This document shows positions 36,698 to 45,186 of a stretch of DNA of 64,000 nucleotides, piece after piece. Both the position numbers and the translations under genes were made by a program. Below the pieces are notes generated by a model. It had not been told where the DNA came from and made no database searches. It saw nothing but the letters and a program-made list of their open reading frames with translations. Where the stretch lies: positions 4,526,001 through 4,590,000 of the forward strand of contig NZ_CP092364.2 of assembly GCF_022370755.2 (NCBI RefSeq), given 5' to 3'. The number at the start of each line of letters is the position of its first letter. Positions within the stretch are counted from its first letter, which is position 1. Origin of the DNA: Mycolicibacterium goodii. GTDB taxonomy: Bacteria > Actinomycetota > Actinomycetes > Mycobacteriales > Mycobacteriaceae.

Positions 36698-37770
36698 CGG
36701 GCCACCACATCCTCTGCGGTGATGTCGCTGCGCGACAGCCGATTGCGACGGACTTCACGCACCATCAGCACCGCCTCGATGGACAACAGCGCGGCGCTGA
36801 TCAACGCGAAAACCCAGTACCACTCGGTCCGACCGACCAGTGGATCCGCTTTCGCTAGGTTCTCGCCGCCGTCGACGAGGCTGCCCGACGCGACCGGTGG
36901 CAGCACCGGCACGATGTCTTTTCCGGCCTCCCGGTGAAAATACTTGACTCCGAGGCTTTCCGCGATCGCCTGCAGCCGGGCCTCGTCGATCCCCGACCGC
37001 ACGACCTCGCCGGTCTTCGGGTCGCCGAGATAGTTCTTGTGCCCGTCGGAAAAGCTGTGCGGGATGGGCCCGCCGGCAGGCGTGCCGTATCCCAGAACAG
37101 CTCCACCGCGGAACAGATCCTCCGGGATGTCGAACACCCCCGGCTTTGCTTTGGCGCCCACCGCTCCGTCGCCGAAATAGAACACCAGGCTCTTCGATTT
37201 GGGATACGCCCGCTCGGCGGCCTCGAGTTGTTCGCGCAGCAGGCCGTCGGCGGCCACGGGATCGACGAAATCCAGCGCGTCATAGGGCGTGAGCGAGTAC
37301 GCCGACAGGTTCTTCACGTACGCCTCGAACCCGTCACTGTCGGGCGAGAGAGGCCAGTTGACCTTCGCCTTTGTGGCGAAACCGATCATGCCGAACCGCG
37401 CCGAGCGGTATTTCTCCATCAACTGGGCGATGTCGGTACGGATGCCCTCCATGCGGGACTGCCCGTTGCCGTAATCCGGTATCCGTGACGTGACCGAGCG
37501 ATCAACGACGAAGAACACGTTGATGTCGGAGACGCCCGCACCCGCCGCCGATGCCTGGCGCTCCCCTTCGTCGGCGATGCCGGGCCGCAATGCCGCGAGC
37601 ACCAACAGCAGGGCGGCGAACGTCAGGCCGAGCCAGCGCAGCACGACGCACCGGTAACGGCCGGGCGCCGTGCGCACCAGCACCTGGTAAAGGGCGAAGA
37701 CGCGAACGGCGAGGATCAGGAACGCCAGAGTCGCAAGGATGTAGACCGGCAGGACCGGGGCGAAGCTCAT
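36694..37770 (-). CDS. vWA-domain membrane protein (BatB-like)
   Basis: 358 residues. N-terminal membrane helices lie at about 5-30 and 45-62, then a von Willebrand factor A domain (about 82-300), then a C-terminal helix near 325-345. Metal-site residues are DRSVT (Asp90, Ser92, Thr94; DxSxT in place of the usual DxSxS), a Thr in SLTPYDAL, and an Asp in YFGDGAVG. It therefore has a near-complete MIDAS. The vWA would face the periplasm, probably partnering with the adjacent vWA-like and TPR proteins. ATG 37770 overlaps the upstream stop by 4 bases. Confidence 0.85.
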   Translation of the reverse strand: MSFAPVLPVYILATLAFLILAVRVFALYQVLVRTAPGRYRCVVLRWLGLTFAALLLVLAALRPGIADEGERQASAAGAGVSDINVFFVVDRSVTSRIPDYGNGQSRMEGIRTDIAQLMEKYRSARFGMIGFATKAKVNWPLSPDSDGFEAYVKNLSAYSLTPYDALDFVDPVAADGLLREQLEAAERAYPKSKSLVFYFGDGAVGAKAKPGVFDIPEDLFRGGAVLGYGTPAGGPIPHSFSDGHKNYLGDPKTGEVVRSGIDEARLQAIAESLGVKYFHREAGKDIVPVLPPVASGSLVDGGENLAKADPLVGRTEWYWVFALISAALLSIEAVLMVREVRRNRLSRSDITAEDVVAR

Positions 37771-38849
37771 CGGCGCAACACCCCCAGCCCCACGGACAGC
37801 GCCAACGCCGCGACGACCGCGATCGTCAAGGGCACGGTGGGGTCGTCGAAGTAGCGCTTGGATGTCTTGGTGATTCCGAGGTACCGGGGCGCAGGTGGGT
37901 TCTCGTCGACCGCGTCCAGGTCGGCGTCGAGCAGCTCGTTGTCGCCGTCTGCAACTCCCGTACCGGCCGGATTGTAAAGGTCGAAACGCCCTTTGGTGGC
38001 GCTGGTCAACGCGCGCAGCGAGTCGTTGCCGTCCTCGCTGATCTGTGCGACGTCGGCTCGCGATATCGCGTTGATCTGAATTCCTTCGCGCTGGGCGATG
38101 GCCAGAACCTGCGCCCGGTCCAGCAGGGACGGTCTCTTCTCGTCGTCGCTGCGGAACTTGGTGTAGCCGATGTACACGACCTGTCGCCGGTGCGCTCCGC
38201 TGCTGTTCCCGAACCCGTTCAGGCACATGGCGAGAGTGTCTTCGAGGCTGGGCGCGTAATCGACGTAATCGACGGGTCGCGCGAAAGCGTCCATACCGGC
38301 GGAGAGCTCCAGCTTCTGTTCCACCGAGACGTCCTGGTGTGTGTCGAGCCTCTGCTGGATGCCCGCGAGGCCAGCGAAGTAGCGCATTCGCTGCTCGGCG
38401 AAGACGTTGTCACGCGTCATCGGCAGCGGCCGCAGGTTCTGAGAGGTGATCCCGTACGACGTGTTCGTCGACGTCTTGGCTTTCTCGGCCCAGTAGTTCA
38501 GGAAGTCGGCCGTGGTCGGATCGTTGACGGGCTGACCGACGCACAGCATGATGTCGCGAGGATGGGAGGCGTCGTATCCGTCGTTGGCCGAGGCGAGTTT
38601 CGTCGGCCTGGCCGCGGCGATGATCGCACCGAGGAACGCGATCGCCACCATCGACCCCACGACCGCCATCGAAATCAGGTAGATGCGCTGCACCCGAACG
38701 AATTCGGGTAGCCGCGTCAGTCGGTCCACGTTGGCCAGTGGCCGCATCCGTCGTTGCATCTTCGCCATGGGCAGCCGCCACGCGACGATCACGGCGAGCA
38801 GAAGGCCGAGCACGCCGACGAGCAGCAGCCAGCTCCATCTCAGGTCCAT
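37767..38849 (-). CDS. vWA-like membrane protein without MIDAS (BatA-like)
   Basis: 360 residues with membrane helices at about 7-24, 56-79 and 340-358, the same layout as the neighbouring vWA gene. The expected first strand reads RDIMLCVGQPVND (about 98-110), with no Asp/Ser MIDAS residues, and the later TDG-type site is replaced by VVYIGYTKF. It appears to be a vWA homologue that has lost metal binding, or a structurally related domain. The gene overlaps its upstream neighbour by 10 bp and its downstream one by 4 bp. Confidence 0.7.
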   Translation of the reverse strand: MDLRWSWLLLVGVLGLLLAVIVAWRLPMAKMQRRMRPLANVDRLTRLPEFVRVQRIYLISMAVVGSMVAIAFLGAIIAAARPTKLASANDGYDASHPRDIMLCVGQPVNDPTTADFLNYWAEKAKTSTNTSYGITSQNLRPLPMTRDNVFAEQRMRYFAGLAGIQQRLDTHQDVSVEQKLELSAGMDAFARPVDYVDYAPSLEDTLAMCLNGFGNSSGAHRRQVVYIGYTKFRSDDEKRPSLLDRAQVLAIAQREGIQINAISRADVAQISEDGNDSLRALTSATKGRFDLYNPAGTGVADGDNELLDADLDAVDENPPAPRYLGITKTSKRYFDDPTVPLTIAVVAALALSVGLGVLRR

Positions 38850-39316
38850 GCGTGGATCAACTCCTTCGCCGACCGTCCCAGTGCGAGTACGTCAGCTCGG
38901 GATTCCGGATTGAACTGCGCGTCGTGCAGGAGCGTGAGAAGCGGTACCGCATCCGACAGTTCACTGTGGGCCAGATGGTCGGTCAGCAGATTCTTCGCGT
39001 AAACGCCGGTCCGCAGGTAGAGAAAGCCACGCAGGGTGTGGTTGAAGGCGGTTGCCGCAGATTCGCGTGTCAGTTCCCGCCGACCGTAACGCAGGGTGGC
39101 CTCGTCGATGGCGCGCGCGAAGCGTCGGCGGATCAGACGCGCATGCCAGTCGCGCAATACGGGGATGGTACGGAGCCGGTACTGCGGCAGCGTCCACACC
39201 CACAAACCGACGTACCACGAGATCACCACGGCCACAATCGAAGCCGCCAGTGCCAACCACCACCCCGACGGCGCGATCGGGCCCCCGATGAACCTCAGCA
39301 GATCATCACCGGGCAT
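38840..39316 (-). CDS. DUF4381-like single-pass membrane protein
   Basis: 158 residues. A short N-terminus and one membrane helix at about 20-42 (WLALAASIVAVVISWYVGLWVWTLP) precede a helical cytosolic part. This size and topology match DUF4381 proteins that sit between DUF58 and vWA genes in Bat operons. No enzymatic motif is seen. It overlaps the DUF58 gene end by 11 bp and the vWA-like start by 10 bp. Confidence 0.65.
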   Translation of the reverse strand: MPGDDLLRFIGGPIAPSGWWLALAASIVAVVISWYVGLWVWTLPQYRLRTIPVLRDWHARLIRRRFARAIDEATLRYGRRELTRESAATAFNHTLRGFLYLRTGVYAKNLLTDHLAHSELSDAVPLLTLLHDAQFNPESRADVLALGRSAKELIHAWT

Positions 39317-40178
39317 GGCTGTACACCTCCGTCAGATAGGTGATGCGGCTCCGCACTTCCGCGCTTCCGCCGATCCGGACGAACGGCACCGCCATGCGCT
39401 CGAAGAACCGGTCGAGTTCGGCCATCCGCTGCTGTTCGGCCCGGCGGTAGGCGTCGACGACGGTCCGCCCCAGGGCGGTGCCGTCGGGGACAAATCGGCC
39501 GGTGCCGACGTCGTATCCCTCCATGTCGCCGTACTCCGCACCGACAGCGGGCATGTCCGAGATCGCCACCCACAACAGCTCATGGCGTCCCAGCAACCGC
39601 TTGACCGCGTCCTCGAGCTCTTCGGAGACCTCCGGCTCGTCGGCAATGACGACGACGAGGAGCCGTGCGCGATGACTGTGCGCGACATAGTTGAGCTGGG
39701 TGAGGATGCGGCTCTCCCCGACCTCGCCGAGACTGTGTGAGGCAAGCGTGTCGAGGAGACCCTCGATGTGGTTCTCCCCTTTGCGGCTCGGCACCGTCAC
39801 ACTGCCGCGGGCGTCGCCGTAGACCAGGCCGAGCTCATCGGAACGGCTCATGCTGATCATCCCGATGATCCCGGCCACGACACCGGCGATGTCACGCTTG
39901 AACTCACCGCTGGGCGCCAGCGCCGTCATGTTCCGGCCGGTATCGCACACCAGCAGGATCTTGTGATGCTTCTCGGTGACGAACTTGGTGACGAGCGTGT
40001 CGTTCGACCGCGCAGTGGCCTTCCAGTTGATGTCGCGGATGTCGTCACCCGGCACGTAGGGGCGGAGGTCGTCGAACTCCAGTGTGCGGGTGTGTAGCAA
40101 AGCGTGTTTACCGCCTTGCAGCATGCTGCGGCTCACGTTGCCGAAGAACTGCCTCGAGCGATTGAGGTACCTACCCAT
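39306..40178 (-). CDS. DUF58 protein (MoxR-associated)
   Basis: 290 residues with the DUF58 hallmark EFDDLRPYVPGDDIRDINWKATAR (about 34-57; given in pieces) and a vWA-like fold behind it (KILLVCDTGRNM). DUF58 proteins act next to MoxR ATPases as adaptors or chaperone substrates. No membrane helix is visible. It lies 7 bp after the MoxR gene. Confidence 0.87.
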   Translation of the reverse strand: MGRYLNRSRQFFGNVSRSMLQGGKHALLHTRTLEFDDLRPYVPGDDIRDINWKATARSNDTLVTKFVTEKHHKILLVCDTGRNMTALAPSGEFKRDIAGVVAGIIGMISMSRSDELGLVYGDARGSVTVPSRKGENHIEGLLDTLASHSLGEVGESRILTQLNYVAHSHRARLLVVVIADEPEVSEELEDAVKRLLGRHELLWVAISDMPAVGAEYGDMEGYDVGTGRFVPDGTALGRTVVDAYRRAEQQRMAELDRFFERMAVPFVRIGGSAEVRSRITYLTEVYSHAR

Positions 40179-40185
40179 CGGCGGA

Positions 40186-41232
40186 TTATCCGGGCACCGG
40201 GACCGCTTGCAGCACCTGATCGATCACGGCCTCCGGGGTGACCTTGGCGCTGAGCGCTTCGAAACCGAGAATGAGCCGGTGCCGCAGCACCCGGTAGGCG
40301 ACCTTGTGGATGTCCGGTGGCAGGACGTGGTTGCGGCCGGCGATCAGGGCGGCGGCGCGCGCCGCGCTGACGAAGGCGAGGGTGGCGCGCGGGCTCGCGC
40401 CGTACTCGATCAGGCGGGCCACCTCGGGACGCAGGAACTGCCGCGGTTCACGGGTGACGTGCACGAGCCGAGTGATGTACTGCATCAGAACGGGGTCCAT
40501 GTGCACGTTGCGAGTGGTGTTCTGCAGTCGCCGAATCGTTTCGAGGTTCACGACGGGACGCGGCAGTCCCGACCGGTCGTACACACCGCGGTCCCTGCGC
40601 TGCAATACTTCGACCTCCTCCTCCGGGGTCGGATACCGCAGCACCTCTTTGAGCATGAACCGGTCGGTCTGGGCTTCGGAGAGGGGGTACGTGCCTTCCT
40701 GGTCGACCGGGTTCTGGGTGGCGATCACCAGGAACGGCTCGGGCAGTGGGTATGTCACGCCGGCGATGGTGGTCTGACGTTCCTCCATCGCTTCGAGCAT
40801 GGCACTCTGCGATTTCGAGCTGGAGCGGTTGATCTCGTCGAGAAGCACGATGTTCGCGTGCACAGGACCCAGCTGGGTCTTGAACTCCGCCGTGGTCGCG
40901 TCGTAGATCTGGGTACCCAGGATGTCGCTGGGCAGCAGATCCGGAGTGCACTGGATGCGCTGGAAACTCCCGGCGATCGCATCCGAGAGCGTGCGCGCGG
41001 CAGTGGTTTTCGCCAGTCCCGGCACGCTTTCGAGCAGAATGTGCCCGCCGCCGAGCAGTCCGATCAGCAGTGTCTCGCGCAGTTGCTCCTGCCCCACCAC
41101 CTTCGCGCCGAAGGCGTACCCGATCTCGCGCACCGCCTGGAGCGCCAGTTGCAGTTCCTGATTGCCCGGCTGGACGCGGTTGGTCAGTGTCGTACGTTCC
41201 CCCGACTCCACGCCGGGCTGTTGAAGATCCAC
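40186..41232 (-). CDS. MoxR-family AAA+ ATPase
   Basis: 348 residues. The MoxR Walker A is ESVPGLAKTT (about 68-77, Ala in place of the usual Gly before Lys), and Walker B is IVLLDEINR (about 128-136). The arginine-finger/sensor regions are ATQNPVDQEGTYPLSEAQTDRF and, in the lid, SPRATLAFVSAARA. MoxR proteins work as chaperone-like ATPases for vWA proteins. The GTG start is 11 bp after the third Pro-rich gene stop, in the same operon. Confidence 0.92.
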   Translation of the reverse strand: MDLQQPGVESGERTTLTNRVQPGNQELQLALQAVREIGYAFGAKVVGQEQLRETLLIGLLGGGHILLESVPGLAKTTAARTLSDAIAGSFQRIQCTPDLLPSDILGTQIYDATTAEFKTQLGPVHANIVLLDEINRSSSKSQSAMLEAMEERQTTIAGVTYPLPEPFLVIATQNPVDQEGTYPLSEAQTDRFMLKEVLRYPTPEEEVEVLQRRDRGVYDRSGLPRPVVNLETIRRLQNTTRNVHMDPVLMQYITRLVHVTREPRQFLRPEVARLIEYGASPRATLAFVSAARAAALIAGRNHVLPPDIHKVAYRVLRHRLILGFEALSAKVTPEAVIDQVLQAVPVPG

Positions 41233-41243
41233 GCGGGTGATCC

Positions 41244-42506
41244 TTACTCGTAGGTGTAGGTCGGGGGATTCTTGGTGAAATCGACGTAGCCGCCCACCTC
41301 GACCCGGACGGTCTCGTCAGTCATGTCGTAACTCGGGTCGACGCCCCTCGCGGTGAGTTTGAAATCGACGGCGCCGTTGACGGTCGCGTGACCGTCAAGC
41401 CCTCCCCCGAGGAACGCCGGCTCTATGCTCAGCCGGATCTTGTCGGTGTTGGTCGGCGCCGTCCAATGCGCAGAGCCCTCGGCGAGGTTACGGCCGACGT
41501 ACGCCTCGCCCTGCGGACAGTTCGGCGGCCCGGGCGAGGTGGATTTGGCGCATTCGATCATCGCGTCCATGATCGCCTTGTCGGCAGCCTTCTTGCCTTC
41601 CTCGGTGATCGCCAGCTCGAAGTCCGCGTCTTCCTCGGGTTCGAGGAACGGGATCCACGACGGCAGATACGCGTCCCTCCGGTAGTCCAACTTGAGGTAC
41701 GGATTGGAGGTGGTCACCTCGATCGCGCCGGGAAACAGGTATGCGATGCCTGACTCGGGCAACGGCTCACCGAAGATGCTGAACGAGTCCAACAGCGCCG
41801 TGGACCCTTTGGCCTCGTCTTTCCCGAAATTCAAGGAGTACGTGGTGTATTGGACTTTGAACAGGCCGTCACCGCCCTGCTTGACCGAGAGCTCCTGGTC
41901 GACCGGTTGATCGCCGAAGTTGGCGAGGAAATGCACCGAGTTGGCGTCCTCTCCGACGATCTTGATGTCGGTGATGGGCATCTTGTCGAGCTGCTTTCTC
42001 AGCACCTCGTCGGTGAGGTAGGTCTTGTCCGGTGGTTCGTTGATCCCGAAGGACAATGCCTTCTCGGCGTCACCTTTCGCGAGTGCCTTCAGGTATCCCT
42101 CGACCGCGCCGCTCGCCGTCTTGGCGTCGGAGCCGGAATCACCGGTGAACATCACGATTCCGACCACGAGCACCACGACGCCCACCACGGCGCCCGCGAC
42201 GATGCCGAACAGTCTGCGGCGTTTCTTCGGTGGGGCACTGTTGAAGGTCGGCAGCTCGAACGCAGGGGCACCGAATGACGTCGGGCCATCCTGGGAGTGC
42301 GCATTCTGCGGATTGTGGAAAGCACCGCCCGGGAAGGGGCCGGGGCCGGCCGGTGGCGCGCCGAACCCACCGCCGAAACCGGTGTTCACCGGTCCCTGTG
42401 GGTACGGTCCCGGCGGTGGTGGCACAGGTTGACCCGCAGGTGGGAAACCGTGCGGCGGTCCGGCCGGGCCACCACCGATGGGATTGTCGCCTCCGAAGTT
42501 GGTCAC
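41244..42506 (-). CDS. Pro/Gly-rich single-pass protein 3, NTF2-like (DUF4878-type) ectodomain
   Basis: 420 residues from a GTG. The first 90 residues are Pro/Gly-rich (PPPPGPYPQG-type), followed by a KKRRR stop, one membrane helix at about 99-120 and an outer domain. The start of the outer domain, AVEGYLKALAKGDAEKALSFG, resembles DUF4878/NTF2-like domains. A segment LLTDEVLRKQL-DKMPITDIKIVGE type follows, conserved in all three paralogues. Cys occurs in ECAKSTSPGPPNCPQG. An extracytoplasmic role, as client or partner of the MoxR/vWA machinery, is inferred from position. Confidence 0.72.
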   Translation of the reverse strand: MTNFGGDNPIGGGPAGPPHGFPPAGQPVPPPPGPYPQGPVNTGFGGGFGAPPAGPGPFPGGAFHNPQNAHSQDGPTSFGAPAFELPTFNSAPPKKRRRLFGIVAGAVVGVVVLVVGIVMFTGDSGSDAKTASGAVEGYLKALAKGDAEKALSFGINEPPDKTYLTDEVLRKQLDKMPITDIKIVGEDANSVHFLANFGDQPVDQELSVKQGGDGLFKVQYTTYSLNFGKDEAKGSTALLDSFSIFGEPLPESGIAYLFPGAIEVTTSNPYLKLDYRRDAYLPSWIPFLEPEEDADFELAITEEGKKAADKAIMDAMIECAKSTSPGPPNCPQGEAYVGRNLAEGSAHWTAPTNTDKIRLSIEPAFLGGGLDGHATVNGAVDFKLTARGVDPSYDMTDETVRVEVGGYVDFTKNPPTYTYE

Positions 42507-42534
42507 TGGCGTTTCCTGTCGGTCGACGTGGGGT

Positions 42535-43659
42535 TCACTGTTCGATGAACACTCGTGGCGGTTGTTCGCCGAGATTCACCGTGAGGAAGTCGGAGGTGCC
42601 GGTCTCGTTGTCAATGGTTCGGCCGGTTCCCTTCTCGACGACGGTGAACGGAATCCTGAGCCCGCTCACGCGTGCCAGGGTGGTGTGGTCGGGGAGTTTG
42701 ATCTCCACGGGGTTCATGTCGACCGGACCGCGGACCCGCAGCGTGTTCAGATCGTATCGGTCTTGCCACCCGCTCTTGGTGCCCTCGCACCCGTCAGTCT
42801 CATCTGCGCCGTTGTAGCACTTGCCGATCCATGCCGCGAGAGCGTCCTTTGCGGCGGCGATGCCCGCTTCGGTGATCACGTACTTCGGTTTCACCGATGT
42901 GTCCTTGAGCGCGGTGACGTCGTCGAAGGTTGTCGGCGGCAGCTCGTTGAGCGTGAAATACGGTGTGCGTGCCCCCATCTCGATGTAGCCGGGGAACACG
43001 TAGAAGTGCCGGCTCTGCGGCAGCGGTTCACCGAACACCGTCAGCGCGTCGAGCGCTTCTTCGTCCGCGTATCCACGGATCTCCACCGGTGTGCCGTCGA
43101 CGAAGGCCGCCGACAACTTCCACTGGTTGTCCACCACGACCGTCTCGAGTTTCCCTTCGCTGCGCTGGCCACCGAGTTTCGCCGCGACCTTCACCGCGGA
43201 GGTGCGCTTGTCGGCGTCGGGTTCACGTTCCTCACCGAGGATCTCGATCTCGGTGATCGGCATCTTGTCCAGTTGCTGCTTCAGGATGTCGTCGGTCAGC
43301 AGATCGGCCGTCGCCGGTTCCGTTGCGCTCAGGGCCAATGCACCTTTCGCGTCACCGCGAGCCAACGCCTCCAGGTACGCCTTGGCAACCTCGGTCGGCG
43401 ATCCACTGGGGTCGAAGGTGCCGCCACCGTTGTCATCGCCCCTGCTCATCAGGAACGCCACGACGACCGCGATCACCGTGAGAACCGCAACGGTCGCGCC
43501 CGCCGTGATCAGCAACGGCTTGCGATTCTTGGTCGGCCGCGGCGAACCGTTCGCGGCGGGACCACCGAATCCTGCGGTCGAGTTGTGGTTCGGGTTCGCC
43601 TGCTCGAAGCGCGGCGGCGCACCCGGTGTCGGGTCCGGCCAGTTCGGGAAGTTCGTCAC
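42535..43659 (-). CDS. Pro/Gly-rich single-pass protein 2, NTF2-like ectodomain
   Basis: 374 residues from a GTG. It has the shortest low-complexity N-terminus of the three (about 1-48), a membrane helix at about 49-71, and an outer domain starting VAKAYLEALARGDAKGALALS and then LTDDILKQQLDKMPITEIEI. Two Cys lie in KCYNGADETDGCEG. It is paralogous to the genes on both sides and separated by 16 and 28 bp. Function unknown. Confidence 0.72.
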   Translation of the reverse strand: MTNFPNWPDPTPGAPPRFEQANPNHNSTAGFGGPAANGSPRPTKNRKPLLITAGATVAVLTVIAVVVAFLMSRGDDNGGGTFDPSGSPTEVAKAYLEALARGDAKGALALSATEPATADLLTDDILKQQLDKMPITEIEILGEEREPDADKRTSAVKVAAKLGGQRSEGKLETVVVDNQWKLSAAFVDGTPVEIRGYADEEALDALTVFGEPLPQSRHFYVFPGYIEMGARTPYFTLNELPPTTFDDVTALKDTSVKPKYVITEAGIAAAKDALAAWIGKCYNGADETDGCEGTKSGWQDRYDLNTLRVRGPVDMNPVEIKLPDHTTLARVSGLRIPFTVVEKGTGRTIDNETGTSDFLTVNLGEQPPRVFIEQ

Positions 43660-43675
43660 GTCAGGCTCTCCACGC

Positions 43676-44974
43676 TCACGGTTTGTTGAGGTCGATCACG
43701 GGCGGCACTTTCGTCATGTCGGCCTTGCCATAGATCGTGGTCAGGAATGTCCCGGATTCCGTTGTGCCCGAGTTGGTCCGGACGGACACACCGAATTCGG
43801 CGTTACCGATGATGGTGACCTGTCCGGTCTTCTCGTCCATGAAGTTGACGGTGAAGTTGTCGACGTCGGGCGGGGCCGTCCAATTCGCGGAATCGGGCAC
43901 GAAGTCCGAGCGGGCCGCCTTGTTCGGACATTGCGGGGGCTCGAGGCTGGTACTGCTGGCGCAGTCGTCGAGGGCCTTCTTCAAGGCTTCCTTGACCATC
44001 TTCTGCCCCTCGTCGCTGACCTTGAACTCGGGGTAGATGGTGTCACTCATGTACGTGATCTCGTAGAGCGACGGATCGGTCTCACCCACCGCGGGTGAGT
44101 TGCCGACCTCGATGGCCGGGTTCGAGCTTCCGAATTCGACGAAGCCGGGGAAGAGGTAGGCTTTCCGGCTCTTGGGAACCGGCTGTCCCCATACCGTGAT
44201 GTCCTTGGACAGGGCGGGATTGGTGTCCTCCAGCTTGAATTCGACCGCCATCGCAGCCGTTTTCAGCTTCCATCCCTCACCCGGCGGCGGAGGATCCAGT
44301 TTGATGCTGCCGTCGCTGTCGACGCCCCCGAACTTGGCGGTCAGGCGCACCAGGGCTCCGCCATCAGCGGTCGGGATCTCCCCGAGAATCCTCACATCGG
44401 TGATGGGGAATTTCTCCATCTGCTTCTTGAGGGTGGCGTCCGTGAGCATCGACGTGTCCGGCGGTTGTTCGCGTCCCAGCGACAGTGCCGTCGCTGCGTC
44501 ACCGCGCTGCAGCGCTTCCAGGTAGGCCGTCACCGCGGCGCTGGCCGTATCGGTCCCGCCCGAATACTGTCCGCTTCCACCGCCGATGGCGATCACAGCT
44601 CCCGCGGCCACGGCGACGACCACCACAGCGGCACCAGCGCCGAGCAAGATCCGGCGTCCCCGCTTGCCCGACGGCAGCCTCAGCGGACTTCTCCTTGCGG
44701 GCTTCGGGGCGGGCATGGGCATGTACCCAGGCCCGCCGGGCGGTTGCCCGGGGAAGGGCGGTTGATTGCCGGGAGGAGGCGGCGCGCCCCACTGGGCAGA
44801 CGAAGGAGGATTCCATGGCGGCGCACCGTACGGCTGCCCGCCCGCCGGGGCCTGGGGATACGGCTGCTGACCGGGGTTGCCGCCCCAACCGGGTGGTGGC
44901 GGTGGCTGATTGTGCGGACCCGACCCTGGGTGCCCCCCGTACGGACCGTGACCGCCGAAACCGCCGCCCGTCAC
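43676..44974 (-). CDS. Pro/Gly-rich single-pass protein 1, NTF2-like ectodomain
   Basis: 432 residues from a GTG, first gene of the block. The N-terminal 95 residues are extremely Pro/Gly/Gln-rich with repeated PYPQAPAGGQPYG-like units. Then come basic RRSPLRLPSGKRGRR, a membrane helix at about 109-130, and an outer domain beginning AVTAYLEALQRGDAATALSLG and LTDATLKKQMEKFPITDVRI. The low-complexity region resembles the cytosolic tails of mycobacterial kinase substrates and cell-division proteins. The 212-bp gap upstream can hold the operon promoter. Confidence 0.72.
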   Translation of the reverse strand: MTGGGFGGHGPYGGHPGSGPHNQPPPPPGWGGNPGQQPYPQAPAGGQPYGAPPWNPPSSAQWGAPPPPGNQPPFPGQPPGGPGYMPMPAPKPARRSPLRLPSGKRGRRILLGAGAAVVVVAVAAGAVIAIGGGSGQYSGGTDTASAAVTAYLEALQRGDAATALSLGREQPPDTSMLTDATLKKQMEKFPITDVRILGEIPTADGGALVRLTAKFGGVDSDGSIKLDPPPPGEGWKLKTAAMAVEFKLEDTNPALSKDITVWGQPVPKSRKAYLFPGFVEFGSSNPAIEVGNSPAVGETDPSLYEITYMSDTIYPEFKVSDEGQKMVKEALKKALDDCASSTSLEPPQCPNKAARSDFVPDSANWTAPPDVDNFTVNFMDEKTGQVTIIGNAEFGVSVRTNSGTTESGTFLTTIYGKADMTKVPPVIDLNKP

Positions 44975-45186
44975 GCGCGCATCGCAGAATTCAGCGTGGA
45001 TCGCACCGCATCCCCCGAATCATCAAGTCCGGCCGGACCTTCGCCTCGCATCCGGCGGCCACCCCCGCAGCGACCGAGAGAATCGTAACCAGGTCCGGCG
45101 GGGGTCGATTGCACCAATTTTTCACCCGGGGGAAGGGCGCCGCCTGCATCGGATCCCGGATTGCTCGGCCCGCATATCGCGACCGC

